A stretch of DNA of 64,000 nucleotides, taken from NCBI RefSeq assembly GCF_037975245.1, contig NC_092577.1, positions 3,741,501 through 3,805,500 on the forward strand, in the 5' to 3' direction. Origin of the DNA: Apostichopus japonicus (taxonomy: Eukaryota > Echinodermata > Holothuroidea > Aspidochirotida > Stichopodidae). A program made the position numbers and the translations under genes. Of this stretch, positions 45,884-57,459 are shown one piece after another (within the stretch, counting starts at the first letter, position 1; every line of letters starts with the position of its first letter). The notes beneath the pieces were generated by a model. It saw only the letters and a list, made by a program, of their open reading frames with translations, was not told where the DNA came from and did not search any database.

Positions 45884-47093
45884 TGTAACCGAACTTGCGT
45901 AGTGTTTAAGCTTTGAGGGCTATTCTTTAAGCTGTATAAACTGTTTACGTAATGTTATGATTCTTTGTCGGGAAATCCCCGTTAAGTTGTTTACTATGAC
46001 GTAAGTAATCGTGCACCTGGCCTCTCGGTCTCCGGAAGTCTGGTGACTGCAACTCTGAGGCGGTGTCCTTTGAAGTAGTAACTTTCTCACGCGCGTAAAC
46101 TTAAGCCATTGTTCAGGCTAGTATAAAAGGAGCTGTTGGTACGTGCAGCGAGGGACTCTTTGCCAAAATATCACAAGACGTCTACGTACGGTACGTTATC
46201 ATATCATTTACTATTATCCAAGTTGGTAGGTTTCTAATACCACGGCACCGTGTATAACTGTTCTTAGATATTGTAAGCGCTCAGAATATTATTGAGTACA
46301 TTTGTGAGTTGTATACATTGTTAGCAAACTGCGATATTTCACTGAGGGATAGATTACGCCCAATTATTTAGGAGTAACGTTATTAACCGATTGTTATCAT
46401 TTTACGTTATTCAGTAGCGCTCTGAACTACGTGACAATGTGTGTACTTTAGTAGAGATCAGTATTCTGCCGTGATTGTATATTTTCAGTTAGTCCGTAAG
46501 TAGGAACATAAGTGAATAGCCTAGGTCAGATATTTGCCATATACGTTACTGCCATTTAGTCAATCGATTGGTTCTTAGTATATTTGTATCTGTTAACGGT
46601 ATTGCAGACACCGTTTAGTTAACCCTATAGCTTTGAATCTGTTTACATATTTAGAGCCTGCGTTTGGCGTTCCGTTTATCGCCGTGTTATACGTTGCGTT
46701 ATACGCTGCGTGTGGCGCCGCGTTGGACGTTGCGTTGGACGTTGCGTTGGGCGCCGCGTTTTACGTTGCGTTCCGCGCTGCGTTGGACGCCGCGTTGTAC
46801 GTTGCGTTATACGCTGCGTGTGGCGCCGCGTTGGACGCTGCGTTGGGCGTTGCGTTTAGTGCCGTGTTCTACGCTGCGTTTAGACGCCGCGTTTAGGAAT
46901 TGCGTTAACCTTTACGTTATGCGTAATGTAAGGATATTTAATGAACCTAAGTGTAAGTCGGAGGTTTGAATAAACGGTACCACTGTGCCACGGGCACTTT
47001 ATCATCCTCTTCATTGTCATCTTTTTGTCGAGACTCTCTTCCGCCAACCCCATAATTAAAGACTGCCCCACCAGACAGGGAAGTGACGTTACA
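45884..47093 (+). repeat. 3' LTR of Gypsy element
   Basis: Same length as the 5' LTR (1,210 bp) and no difference seen by eye, at a constant offset of 4,687 bp. Confidence 0.97.
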
Positions 47094-47097
47094 ATAT

Positions 47098-47832
47098 AAT
47101 AAGCCTCGGCCATTGATGATTATCGATTGTCCTATGAATAATTAACATTTACCTTCAAAACTACTCTATTCATAAAATTTAACTGATGCAGGTATACAAC
47201 TACACCGGAATCGATTGTATTAAAAACGCTTGGATTCTTGATACAAAGGATACTTTTAATCCATATTTTGTTTGATTTTTCTGACTAAAATAAACCATTG
47301 TCTGTCTGATAGCTAATTGCAATACATCACGTTCTCATCTCTAGCCTATAGTCACATCGAGTTTTGTTTGTTTTAGAGAGCGCTTAAAAATTACGAAGCT
47401 TTTAAAAATGATGTTTTTATGAATCTTTCGACGTGAAGAATGAGTTGCTTGATTTGAAAATAGTCAATACCGAACTAAGCTTGTCATTATAGGCTGAGAC
47501 GTTTAAAGTTATAACGAAATCTGATATATTAAAAAAGGCCTATAGGGCAATACTACTGTTAGAAAGCTTGTCTGAATAAAACACAGTCGATGATTACCAC
47601 TCCTTGGTGACATTAATGATATAATGTCCTTCAGTTATGCAGTTAACTTAGGTGGAAGAGTGCATTTGCTATGTCCAATATCAAACAGTGCATGTCTTCC
47701 GTATATATATATATATATACAATTTTACGTAGGGAGTTTGCTATATGCAACAACACTAAGACGGTCACAGTGCGGCTCGAAAATGTTACAATCTCTTAAT
47801 CAGCTCTCACGTTCTTTATTAATGATAACATA
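47098..47832. other. Intergenic, no supported gene
   Basis: AT-rich; a short (TA)n lies at 47702-47720. Nothing else. Confidence 0.5.
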
Positions 47833-48060
47833 GGAGTGTTAGCTCAGTGGTTAACGCCGGTGCCTTACAATCATAAAGTCCCGAGTTCGAGTCACTCCAA
47901 GATTAATGTATGTCGTCCAGTTACAGAGTTGTTGACAATTGACAATTCATAATCATGGGCGTTAAATATGAAGCTAAGAGACTGACTTTGGTCAGCTTGC
48001 GGCTTTGATAAGCCAATGATGGCTTCTTCACGAGCTCCCAATTGCAGGAGGATCTAAACT
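47833..48060 (+). mobile_element. tRNA-derived SINE, family A, copy 3
   Basis: The best-preserved head of the three copies: GTGTTAGCTCAGTGG then TTAACGCCGGTGCCTTAC, and B-box-like GAGTTCGAGTCACTCC. The body and the GGAGGATCTAAA 3' end are shared with 1998-2214 and 27041-27263. Confidence 0.9.
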
Positions 48061-48479
48061 ACATTCAAACTCCATCCTGATTGGCCGGTTCTCGCATTGA
48101 TCGCATCAGCTGCTAAGTTTGTCAGTAGTACTGACTCTGTGAGTTCTTTTAAACTAGAAATCATTTTTTATATCACTATGCCTTCATGTTAACATTTTCT
48201 TTCACTGCAGTATTCAATCAGTGACATTTACTAATTTTGCAGACCTATACTCCTCTCCAGACAAACTTATTAAGGAAATGGTTGTGACCTTTGTGATTAA
48301 CAGTAACTGATATAAAAACAAGAACCCAACGGATACTATGGTGGTCCCTTGCTTAGTGGAATATTAAATTGTTGTATGTCATCACCCAATATCATACTAT
48401 GTATGCACATAGGTATCAGCTATTAACCAACAACTGTATTCCAAGTTTGGATATAATCTGATTTAAAGTTGTGGGAGTT
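48061..48479. other. Intergenic, no supported gene
   Basis: Nothing recognisable. Confidence 0.45.
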
Positions 48480-48770
48480 ATTGCAATTTCAAAATTTTGG
48501 TCCTTCCCAATGAAATTGGGCCGGATAAAGTTTTGCGCTTAAATGGTCCCAGAAATATTTGGTCCAGACAAAGTGGCTCAAAAATATATTTGCCCCCAAA
48601 AATTGATACCCCAGAATTGTGGGCCCCTAATGATCCCAAAAGTGTTGGGTCTCACAAATTTGGGACCAAGGAATGTGTCCAAAAATGCATTTGAGGTGGA
48701 ATAAAATTTTGGCTCACCCGGCCCAAAAATGCGCCCGAATTTTTTTCACAGATGGTCCAAAACATTGTAG
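48480..48770. repeat. Cryptic short-period repeat (GGTCCCAAAAATTTGG-like)
   Basis: Loosely spaced variants of TGGTCCCAGAAATATTTGG, GGCTCAAAAATATATTTG and GGCCCAAAAATG, at roughly 18-25-bp spacing. A very degenerate minisatellite; open frames here are a by-product. Confidence 0.6.
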
Positions 48771-48776
48771 GCCTAA

Positions 48777-49068
48777 TTGTTGTTTCGAAGAACATGTGAA
48801 TAATATGTAGCTGCATCACCATACCATGTTACAACTAAATCGAACATACGGTTGCAGAGATATTGCCATTGTAACAATTTTCTGTTAAGCCCAGCCCACT
48901 CGTGAATACTAATGAGATAAAAGTTGTTGTTGCAATGAACATGTACATACTGTGTACTTACATCACCATACCAAGTATGAACTAAGTCGGACATACGGTT
49001 GAAGAGATATTGCCATTTTAAGGCCCGCCCACTCTTAAAATAATATACATGAGATTGGAACCACAACA
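48777..49068. repeat. Two-copy tandem duplication, about 150 bp
   Basis: Copies start TTGTTGTTTCGAAGAACATG (48777) and TTGTTGTTGCAATGAACATG (about 48924). They share CATCACCATACCA, CGGACATACGGTTG-like and AGAGATATTGCCATT. Moderately diverged. Confidence 0.85.
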
Positions 49069-49540
49069 ATAGGGCACATCCACAGCTATTAAAAGTAAGA
49101 GAGTAAGGGGGGGGGGGGGGGCAGGAAATGGGTGGGGTCTGGGTCTTCACAAATAGAAAATTACTTTTATAGATGTTATACGGTAGGCCAAATGGCACAA
49201 TGGTACAAATTTAAGCTATTTTATGACTCCCAAGTTTTTGTGTTTTGTTGACTGTACGAATTTCAGCGTTTTATCGTAATTTTCTCTTACAAAATCAAAA
49301 TTTCGAGAGTTTTGTCGATTTTGTAAAAGTATCCAAAAGTAGACGAAAGTCTTTATCAGGAATATGAAAAGAAAACTGACCATTTGATTGTCTGGCGCCC
49401 TCTAATAGATAAAGTGAGAAGACAGATTCCCTTCCCCAAAGTGGAGTAGCTGCACCTTATTCCTTTCCCACCCCTCCCCCTTCCCCACCCCTACCCACCC
49501 TCCTCCTCCCAATCCCAACCTTCCCTTCCTACGCCTATGT

Positions 49541-49790
49541 AGTTATTCGTGAAGTGGACTAACGTCAAAACGTGTCTTGAGATCTTCACCTGCTCTCAAG
49601 TAGAAAGAAAAAATGTTAGGACCTTCCCCTTCCCTCCCACACCCCCTCCCACACCCGATCCCCCACCTTCTGTTCCTACACCTACGAAGTCAAGCTTGAA
49701 GAGGACTAACGTTATAGCATGTCTTGAGATCTTCACATGCTCTTAAATAGGAAACAAAATGTCAGGACCTTCCCCTCCCCCTCCCCCACT
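49541..49790. repeat. Two-copy tandem duplication with C-rich ends
   Basis: GTGGACTAACGTCAAAACG at about 49553 and GAGGACTAACGTTATAGCA at about 49698 begin matching blocks that share GTCTTGAGATCTTCAC and AGGACCTTCCCCT. Period about 145 bp. Confidence 0.85.
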
Positions 49791-50379
49791 GGCAGACATA
49801 ATATCTTTAAAAGAATCATAATGTACAGGTGATAAATATCTATTAAAATTGAACAGTCGAAAATTCTTCGACATCATTTCAAAAGTATTAATATATAGAA
49901 CCATTTTGTATACAAGCACCCTCTATGTTTACCAAAATTTCTCAAATGTGAAGTGGCTTCATCCTTCTTCCTCCGAATGACATAACATCTTACCTCCCCC
50001 TCCCCCCCCCCCGGGCTCCCAATAACAGAAATGGTGGTTGGGCCCGCGGATGAGAAAACATGAGAAGGATAGAAAGAGAGAATGGTGGAATCATTATAAG
50101 TCATTTTTCTTTCATTGATATTAACTGTAACTTGTAGGATTATAAATTGATATTAGTAACTATACCACTTGTAAATTTTACATATCATTTACCAACACTA
50201 CTAAAAGTGCACATATAATTTAGATCGAATATTTTACAAATAGATACACAAACAGTCCACATAGAATTAATTCAGTCCCTGAGAAAATACGTTCATATTA
50301 AATAATGGAGCATTATATAATACAGTACTTTGTTTCTCATAGTAAAAATGTGCCAGCAACAGTGAGTTCTGCTGACACT
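49791..50379. other. Intergenic, no supported gene
   Basis: A C-rich tract lies at 49994-50014. No gene recognised. Confidence 0.45.
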
Positions 50380-50945
50380 GATCCTTAATTCAGAACAAGG
50401 TGATCCAGTAATTAGCATGTCAATGAAAGGATCAACAAGGATCAACAAAGGATCAACAACTCAAGCTCATGTCACTTGATCCCTCAAGTTAGAACAAGAT
50501 AAATCACTGTTTAGTACGCTTACTTATGGGATCAAGTATTACAAGTTATTATCAAGATGATCCACTACTGAGTATGCTAATTAAAGGATTTACGTCTCAA
50601 GCCATTGAACCAATCCCTCAAGTTTGAGCAGGATAATCCTTTCCTGAGCTTGCTATGATGCTAGTTAATGGATCAAGTATTTAATGTTACATCAAGATGA
50701 TCCACTACTTAACATGCTACTAAAAGGATCAACAACATCTCAAGCCGATCAATTAATATCTCAAGTATGACCCATTCCTGAGCATGAAAATTAATGGATC
50801 ATGTATTTCAATTCAAGTTAAATCAAGACGATCCACTTCTTAACATGTTCATGAAAGGATCAACATCTCAAGCCAATGAATCAAAGCCTCACATCACAAG
50901 AAGATAATCCCTTGCTGTACATGCTGACGAATGGATCAAGCATTG
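50380..50945. repeat. Degenerate tandem repeat, about 137-bp period
   Basis: Around four diverged units, each with GATCCACTACTTAACATGCT, AAAGGATCAACA, CTCAAGCC and TTAATGGATCAAGTATT. Spacing of the AAAGGATC words is about 135-155 bp. Confidence 0.8.
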
Positions 50946-53459
50946 CAAATAAAAACAATGAATGACTGAATATTGAATGGCAGTATTTATGCTAGGGTTC
51001 AAATTAATGTATTAAACTACCCAGCATTTTACAAATCTTTCATTGTATGCAGCATAAGTCAACCGACTGCCACTAATTTGTTCATGCAAGTTGTACAAAA
51101 ACTAGAATAATATCTGAATTAAAAATGAACAAGGTTAATTAATCCAATGAAACATTTCAACAACAAAAAAACATCTATGAATGTAATAAGATAATAAAGT
51201 TTATAGAATAATACAAGTTATTGTTCATCCATGAAATATAGTTTATACTTTAATAAACCTAAAATATAATGTAGGTCAATGCAAACCCTAGTTACTGTAA
51301 TTTTTGGAAATTAATTCTTTAATAAACCAATATATTTGACTTATCAGTACTTCATTAGTGTATCAATCACTTACTCACTTGTGTTGACTCACATATAGTG
51401 AACATATTACTGTTCTATTCACCAAACCTACACATCTCTCCTACAGTGTGCATATTTCTGTTTTATTCACCAAACCTACATTTCAATCCTACAGAGTACA
51501 TACTGATCATTCTTTGGTATTTTTATACATTTCTCCAGACAACCAAGTAAGCTGTTTTGACAACCAAACAGTAGGACCTTATAGTCCTAACATAAATATT
51601 GACAACCTCTGAGGGGATACTTTAGATTATTTTAATGTTACCTTTTAAAGGAAAAAAACAACCATAAATTTGGAACATTTTTTTAACAAACCCAATGCAT
51701 CAATCTTAAATATAACAGTCTCTAATTGATCAAGATGTTTGTCCAAATTTTACAAGGTTAGTCAGTAATGTAAAAACAAATGGCTTGCGTATGTATCACA
51801 AATATTGATAAAAATATGTAAAAAAGAATTAAAAAAAAACAAGCAGTTTGGACCAATCAATCTCATTTCAGTTCATGAGTACCTAACAAAACATAATACA
51901 CAGCAAACTGAGAATGCAGTAGTTCAGAGGAGATAGGTAAGTTTGCAGCGTAAGAAGTATGAAAGATTAAGTCAAAAATAACATTTTTATGGGATAAATT
52001 TATCAGGTGAATTACAAAAGAGGAATATAATCGAGATAAAAAAAATAATAATCATCATGTGAAATTTGCATTCAATTACATATACATGTCCGTTTCCAGA
52101 TAACAACAATTGAAAGTTGATAAATTTGATAACAAAAGTGAACTTGAAGGCAAAAACAGGAGATCTTAGATACAAACTGATAAAACTGTAATTTTGTTTT
52201 TTAATGTTTTATTTATTTATTTTGTATTCTTTATTTTATGTTATTATATCCAATTTCTACTTTGGAGATGGACTTGATAACATTCACCATACTCATGCTT
52301 AGTTTGTTAATTTCACATCCCATTAAGGTGAAACTCTTTTTCAGTCCAAAGTGAGTAAAACAAATTTTTTATATAAATGAAAAATTGAACTTGAAGGAAA
52401 AATTGGGAGAAAGAGGAGGAGGGGGATTCACTATATTTGAAACTAAGACAGTTCTTAACAATCCATTATAATTAAATAATTATGGAGCAGTTTTCCACGT
52501 TGCTATTTAAGATGTGATAATAGTACTAATATGACAGGGATATTATATATCTTTTGTGCAATGTCAAGTCTGGAATCCTGCAAAATTATAAATGACGAGG
52601 AATGAGATTAATTTTAATAAAAATCTAAAGGTTGCTGTCTTACATATCATGAATGTGTATAAAAGGAGACACACCCCGACCATCATTATTATAACTATAT
52701 TATAATAGAAATACATGCGATGAAGAAATTCCCCAAACGGCTAAGAAAAGTCTTTATTCCATGAGAGAGTTATCGCAGTTTTTTTAGTATTTTGTGAATT
52801 ATAGCCAAGTTTCATTTCTAATACTGAAATAAAAGTTCAATATTTTTGAAAATTTCAATGTTATTTTAATTTGTGTTTATAATGATGCTATGTAAAATGT
52901 CCAGACCTGCAAATCTTCAAGATGGAATTAAATTCTTCTATTAAAACTACTCTTGAACCTTCATTTAGGCATGTACCTTAGTTCTATCGAACTATAATGC
53001 TCTTATTCTATAAAAGAAAACTTGGTTGGTTTGAGAATATTGCCGGCCCAAATACAATAAACTTAATCATACATATAAGTTGCCTAAAGTTCATCCATAT
53101 CACTATGGGATCTACCTTTGACCCTCTTCAAACTCTTCCACAAGACATTTGTGTGAAAATCTCAAAACTTCAATTGCCATAGCAACTGAAGAATAAAAGC
53201 ATATGTAATTCTGACATGTTACAAGGTGGCAGTTATAACTAGTTAAATTGGTGGACATCTTTGGCATTTTGAAGAATTTTTAAATAAATTATCAGCAATT
53301 ATTTTTCAAAGCACACATAAATGAGGATTTTCCAAACTTGCAGTTCAAACATTTTTTATTTCACCACTTGACTTTGTTCACCACACTGCCCAAGCAATCC
53401 TTACAAAAACAAATTCAAACTCCTTTCCGAAGGTCAGCTGTTTAAAAGGGTTCTGGCTG
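50946..53459. other. Intergenic, no supported gene
   Basis: AT-rich. A diverged pair of units (TATTCACCAAACCTACA at about 51417 and 51464) lies near 51390-51500. No coding sequence recognised in 2.5 kb. Confidence 0.45.
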
Positions 53460-53900
53460 CTACTGGTTGTTAAGACAGTTTGTGATTGGTGCGTTGTCCA
53501 GCCACACAGATCATGGTGGAATTGATAGAGGCCGCTGGTTGTTAAGACAGGTCGCCGATTGGTGCGTAGTCCAGCTACAGATCGTGGCTGAACTTGATAG
53601 AGGATGCTGGTTGATAAAACAGGTCGCCGATTGGTGCGTAGTCCAGCCACAGATCGTGGAGGAATGTATAGAGTCTGCTGTTTGTTATTAAGACAGTTCT
53701 CCGATTGGTGCGTAGTCCAGCCACAGATCGTGGAGGAATTGATGGAGGCTGCTGTTTGTTATTAAGACAGTTGGCCGATTGGTGCGTTGTCCAGGCACAG
53801 ATCGTGGAGGAATTGATAGAGTCTGATGTTTGTTATTAAGACAGTTCGCCGATTGGTGCGTTGTCCAGCCACAGATCGTGGAGGAATTGATAGAGGTTAT
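53460..53900. repeat. About 73-bp minisatellite, six copies
   Basis: Units contain TTAAGACAG, CGCCGATTGGTGCGT, GTCCAGCCACAGATCGTGG and AATTGATAGAG. They begin near 53470, 53541, 53613, 53688, 53762 and 53836. The frames they keep open are not genes. Confidence 0.92.
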
Positions 53901-54017
53901 TGCTGACAGAGACCTGTAGGGATAGAATAATGTTTTAGAAATGAAACGTGTAATAACGTGTTGTGTTATAACGCTGACCTAATTCGGGTGAACTTTTCTC
54001 ATGGTGTTGTACATAGT

Positions 54018-54210
54018 GCATGCATTCTTTGCCCAAAAGGACCAATCCTCTTCCAACCATTGAGTACGATCAAGTTTCACCGTGATAGGACGTTTCATAA
54101 TTTTTACACCACGTCTATGGAACGCCCTGCCACCAACGTTTTGTCTTCCACCAACTTTTCATTGTTTAAAGTCCCAACTTGCTTGTCTTGCTTCCATGTT
54201 GATTGACTGA
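54018..54210 (+). pseudogene. Non-LTR retrotransposon ORF2 C-terminal remnant
   Basis: The translation reads HRDRTFHNF and then, in a shifted frame, FTPRLWNALPP, FCLPPTFHCLKSQL to a stop at 54208-54210. The pattern RLWNALPP...FK(S/T)QL is typical of the last residues of CR1/Jockey-type LINE ORF2. T-rich 3' sequence follows. Frame break and short length mean a 5'-truncated, dead copy. Whether it belongs to the same family as the RT remnant at 7406-8110 cannot be told. Confidence 0.72.
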
Positions 54211-55034
54211 TCTTGTTTATTTTCCATTCATTTTTTTATTTATCTTCATTTATTTTATATTATTTTATATTTAGTTTGATCCGTTCCATTTCTATATTTA
54301 TTTTTTGGCTAGTTTTGCTCTGTCTACTTAAATTATCACTATTACATATATATTACAATTTTACTTTTTTTTTTTTTCTGATTTCATCCCACTAGACCCA
54401 GGTGTTTAAAGTGCTCTAAAATAGTCTTCCATGTAAAGCCATTTATAAATATACATTATCATTTCTTTTGCCTTACAATGAGAATCAGCTTTATACTTAA
54501 ATACTTGTGAAAATATGTGCCGATATTTTAGAGATATTTTCTCTTCTCTCTTAAAAACATTCTTATAATGGACTGTTTGCCTTTTCTTTTTCTTTCAAAG
54601 TTGGTTTTTTTCTTCTTTTTTTTGGTTTATCCTTTGCATTTTGTCAACTGGAATATGGGAATGTGTCCAAAGGGTTCGACTCCTCAATTTGGTAAAGTTC
54701 ACAAAGCGTAAAGATGAGCCTTTCAGCACTATCCTTGAGTTTTACCCTCAAGGACAGCAAACTTCACTTAGAATCAGAAAGACACTCCAAAAAATTTGGA
54801 CATATTGAGGCTAGGTTCGATAAGTTTTTTTGCGTAGAACTGGGTTGAAGCAATGTTGGTGGAAGAAATAAGGCTGTGATTGCAAAGTACACCAGTATTA
54901 GGTAACTAAACAAAACAAATGGCATTAATGCATTTATGACAAGAAAAAAAGCAAAAAAGCAAAAAAAGCAAAAATGAGATCTTGAACAAAAAATTGGCAA
55001 TTGCAATTGTCTTGTTTGCGAATTATGCCTGATC

Positions 55035-55038
<4 letters not shown>
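54211..55038. other. Intergenic, T-rich
   Basis: Contains T-runs near 54362-54380 and 54607-54622 and an A-rich stretch near 54940-54975. No gene seen. Confidence 0.45.

Positions 55039-55084
<46 letters not shown>
55039..55084. repeat. TA dinucleotide microsatellite
   Basis: About 46 bp of (TA)n. Confidence 0.96.
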
Positions 55085-55085
<1 letters not shown>

Positions 55086-55099
55086 TCTCACTCGACCTG

Positions 55100-55327
55100 G
55101 ATTACGTGGACATTCGTTAGTATCCCACCGCGCTATGTGGACACCAACCGATTATGTGGACATTCGATGTCCACGTAACGCAGTTGCTCTAAACAGGCTC
55201 TACCCCCCACAAAACATATGCTCCTAGTGAAATTACGAACTTTTATTTTTGTCCACGTAATCGGTTGAAAGTGATTTTAATCATTCCAAAATTCGCATAG
55301 CGCCCTCAAAAATCTGTCCACATAATC
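55100..55327. mobile_element. Possible 228-bp inverted-repeat element
   Basis: GATTACGTGGAC at 55100 and GTCCACATAATC ending at 55327 are near-complements. Further inside, CGCGCTATG faces CATAGCGCC, and CAACCGATTATGTGGAC faces GTCCACGTAATCGGTTG. No target duplication was found. Confidence 0.5.
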
Positions 55328-56406
55328 TTGTACAGCAGCTTAACATCTAAATGAGCGTGAGCAAGCACCGTCGCTGTACAGTTCTGAATGAGAAAGCCGA
55401 CGCCTTCAAGTTTGCTAATGACCTTACTCTTCACCTTTACGTAATACAGTCTACGGCCGAAGTTTACTCAACTTTAATCAAGGTTAGTACAATTGTTTAA
55501 ATAGTCAAACTCGAACGATAGGGTGTCGGATTACACTATCGTGAAGTTCATGCTGGATATTATTATAGGTACGGTCCTAAAAGAGTACCGGAATTAATTC
55601 TGCAGTAGGCATAGTGGCCTACGAAGAAGTTTTCATAACGTAGAGCCTAACTTAATATGAGTTATACTGTAGTTACATCGGCTAGTATTGATAATATTAA
55701 CGTTAACGTTAGGCTATACTACGGCTAACTTAATTACTCTGTTGGTGTGTTGGCTTAGGCTACACTAGTTGTAAATTACGGTACGCTGACCTTAAAAAAG
55801 GTTAGGCCTACATGCATGCATACTGGCGAGAAAAAAGTCAGTTTGGTTGTTTTCGTAGCTTAAAGTGGTAGTTATCTTTCGAAAGGAAACACTGCAGCCT
55901 TCCATGTGAATGCGTTTTGTTTACTTTAGTTTAAGGAATGACAGTCCTAATAAATGTAGACTATAGACTGTGTCATGTAAACAATGTGCTAATAAATGCA
56001 CTGTTTGCCCCAAGGACTAAATGTTGTTGTGCCTACATGCACAAACAAGCCTTAACCACCCTCATGTTTCAAAAAAGTTTTACTAGTTGGGTAAATGTTG
56101 AACATTCACTGAGATTATGTTACTATCTTTTTAAGTGGGCCTATCCTTACTCCCGGCCCTAGGCTACCCAAGTAGTCATTATTCATGGACAGCTTCTCAG
56201 AGTGGCAAATAGATGCCCGAAAGCTGTCATAGTTTTGATGATGGTCTTGGTACGGTGCAAAATCATGCATAGGCTACTCCATATTAGTTTGGCCACTTGC
56301 TGTACCCTATAAGACTTACCAGGCCCAAACCAACAACTGTTCATCTATAGATAATAAAACAGATAACATAGGCTACTCTTGTATGGTTTTGATTTTCTAG
56401 CCGTCC
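55328..56406. other. Intergenic, no supported gene
   Basis: No coding sequence recognised. Confidence 0.45.
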
Positions 56407-56414
56407 CAGATGAC

Positions 56415-57451
56415 CAGGGTTCATTTTAGATTTTTCAATTTGCTTAGCAGTACTGCTAATCAAAATCCTGAATTGATTAGCAGTTTGGTAAAAATGGTTA
56501 GCAATTTTTTTTTTCTGTGCACGTGCGCTGCACGACAAAGATAATGTCATAAATGTATCCCTGGCACTGGGGGCGGGGGTCTCCCTCTTTGGAAATATTG
56601 ACTCTCAACTCTCAGAAGAAAGTTTCAAACATATCTTTCCACTTTTAGAGGGAATGCAATTATGCAAGCATTCACAATGTGGTATATTGTGCAGTAACAT
56701 TGATATATCGAATTTCGCCGTTGGCCCCATAAATAGTTACACAAATATCAAAAATCGTGATGAATTTAAATTTTATTGTAGGATGTTCACGATATTGATT
56801 AAAATACGTCAAAAGTGCGCGAAATCATGTATATCCATGGTACAATCACACTAGGTTGCCGCCTAGCTTACCAGTTACAATAGTTTGCAGTTTTGATGTC
56901 AATAAAAAAGTGGAAGCATATCCCAAGTAAATATTCCGAAGCTAGCTACCGATAGCAGCAACTCGCTTATTATCCACTGCTATTGTCCACCACTAGTATT
57001 GCTTATTGGCGGTTGCTATTGTCCGCTGTTATTGGTAGCCAACTTCAGCTTGATGCAGACTGAGCCCGCACTGGTGGATCGGAGTACGAGTGCGAAAGTA
57101 ACGTTATATTATTATTATTATTATTATTATTATTGCGTAGCCGCGTAGGTCAGATCAGGCATAGGCCTAGGCCAAGTAAATTATTTGAATCAAATGCGAA
57201 AACAAAACTCCAAAAGTGTCAGATAAAATAGTAAATATGAGTGTAACATTTCGTGCCAATGAATCATGCTCTGTGTGATAGTAATGTATGTGGTTATTTG
57301 GGACTTTAGGCTGCTATACTCTAGGTGTGTGTAGTCTAGGGGCCTACCTTGGGTTGTGTAGCAGTTGCGCGATACAAAGTATCATCTTGCATCGCAAATG
57401 TAAATAATCGCATCGCAAAGTGCGATGCGATACCGCTTAAAATGAACCCTG
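56415..57451. mobile_element. hAT-like non-autonomous element abutting the satellite array
   Basis: Inverted ends CAGGGTTCATTTTA (56415-56428) and TAAAATGAACCCTG (57438-57451), with a perfect 8-bp target duplication CAGATGAC (56407-56414 and 57452-57459). 1,037 bp, no transposase. An (ATT)n microsatellite is inside at about 57105-57136. Near the right end is a CGCATCGCAAAG/GCGATGCGAT inverted motif. Confidence 0.92.
57105..57136. repeat. ATT trinucleotide microsatellite
   Basis: About ten ATT units within the hAT-like element. Confidence 0.95.
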
Positions 57452-57459
57452 CAGATGAC

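Larger units (their letters stand above)
41197..47093 (+). mobile_element. Ty3/Gypsy LTR retrotransposon, RNase H/integrase-deleted
   Basis: A 5,897-bp element with 1,210-bp LTRs starting TGTAAC and ending GTTACA. The flanking 4-mer ATAT (41193-41196 and 47094-47097) is the target duplication. Internal order is primer site, gag, -1 frameshift signal, protease-RT, short untranslated tail, purine-rich tract, 3' LTR. Gypsy affinity comes from the RT motifs and the order. The internal region is only 3,477 bp, because everything after RT thumb/connection is missing. Confidence 0.96.

Noticed and set aside
53378-53691. Repetitive ORFs of 74-90 codons on both strands
   Set aside because: They follow the 73-bp minisatellite and diverge with it.
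53460-53900. CRISPR-like regular spacing
   Set aside because: Whole unit is repeated with no unique spacers; eukaryotic minisatellite.
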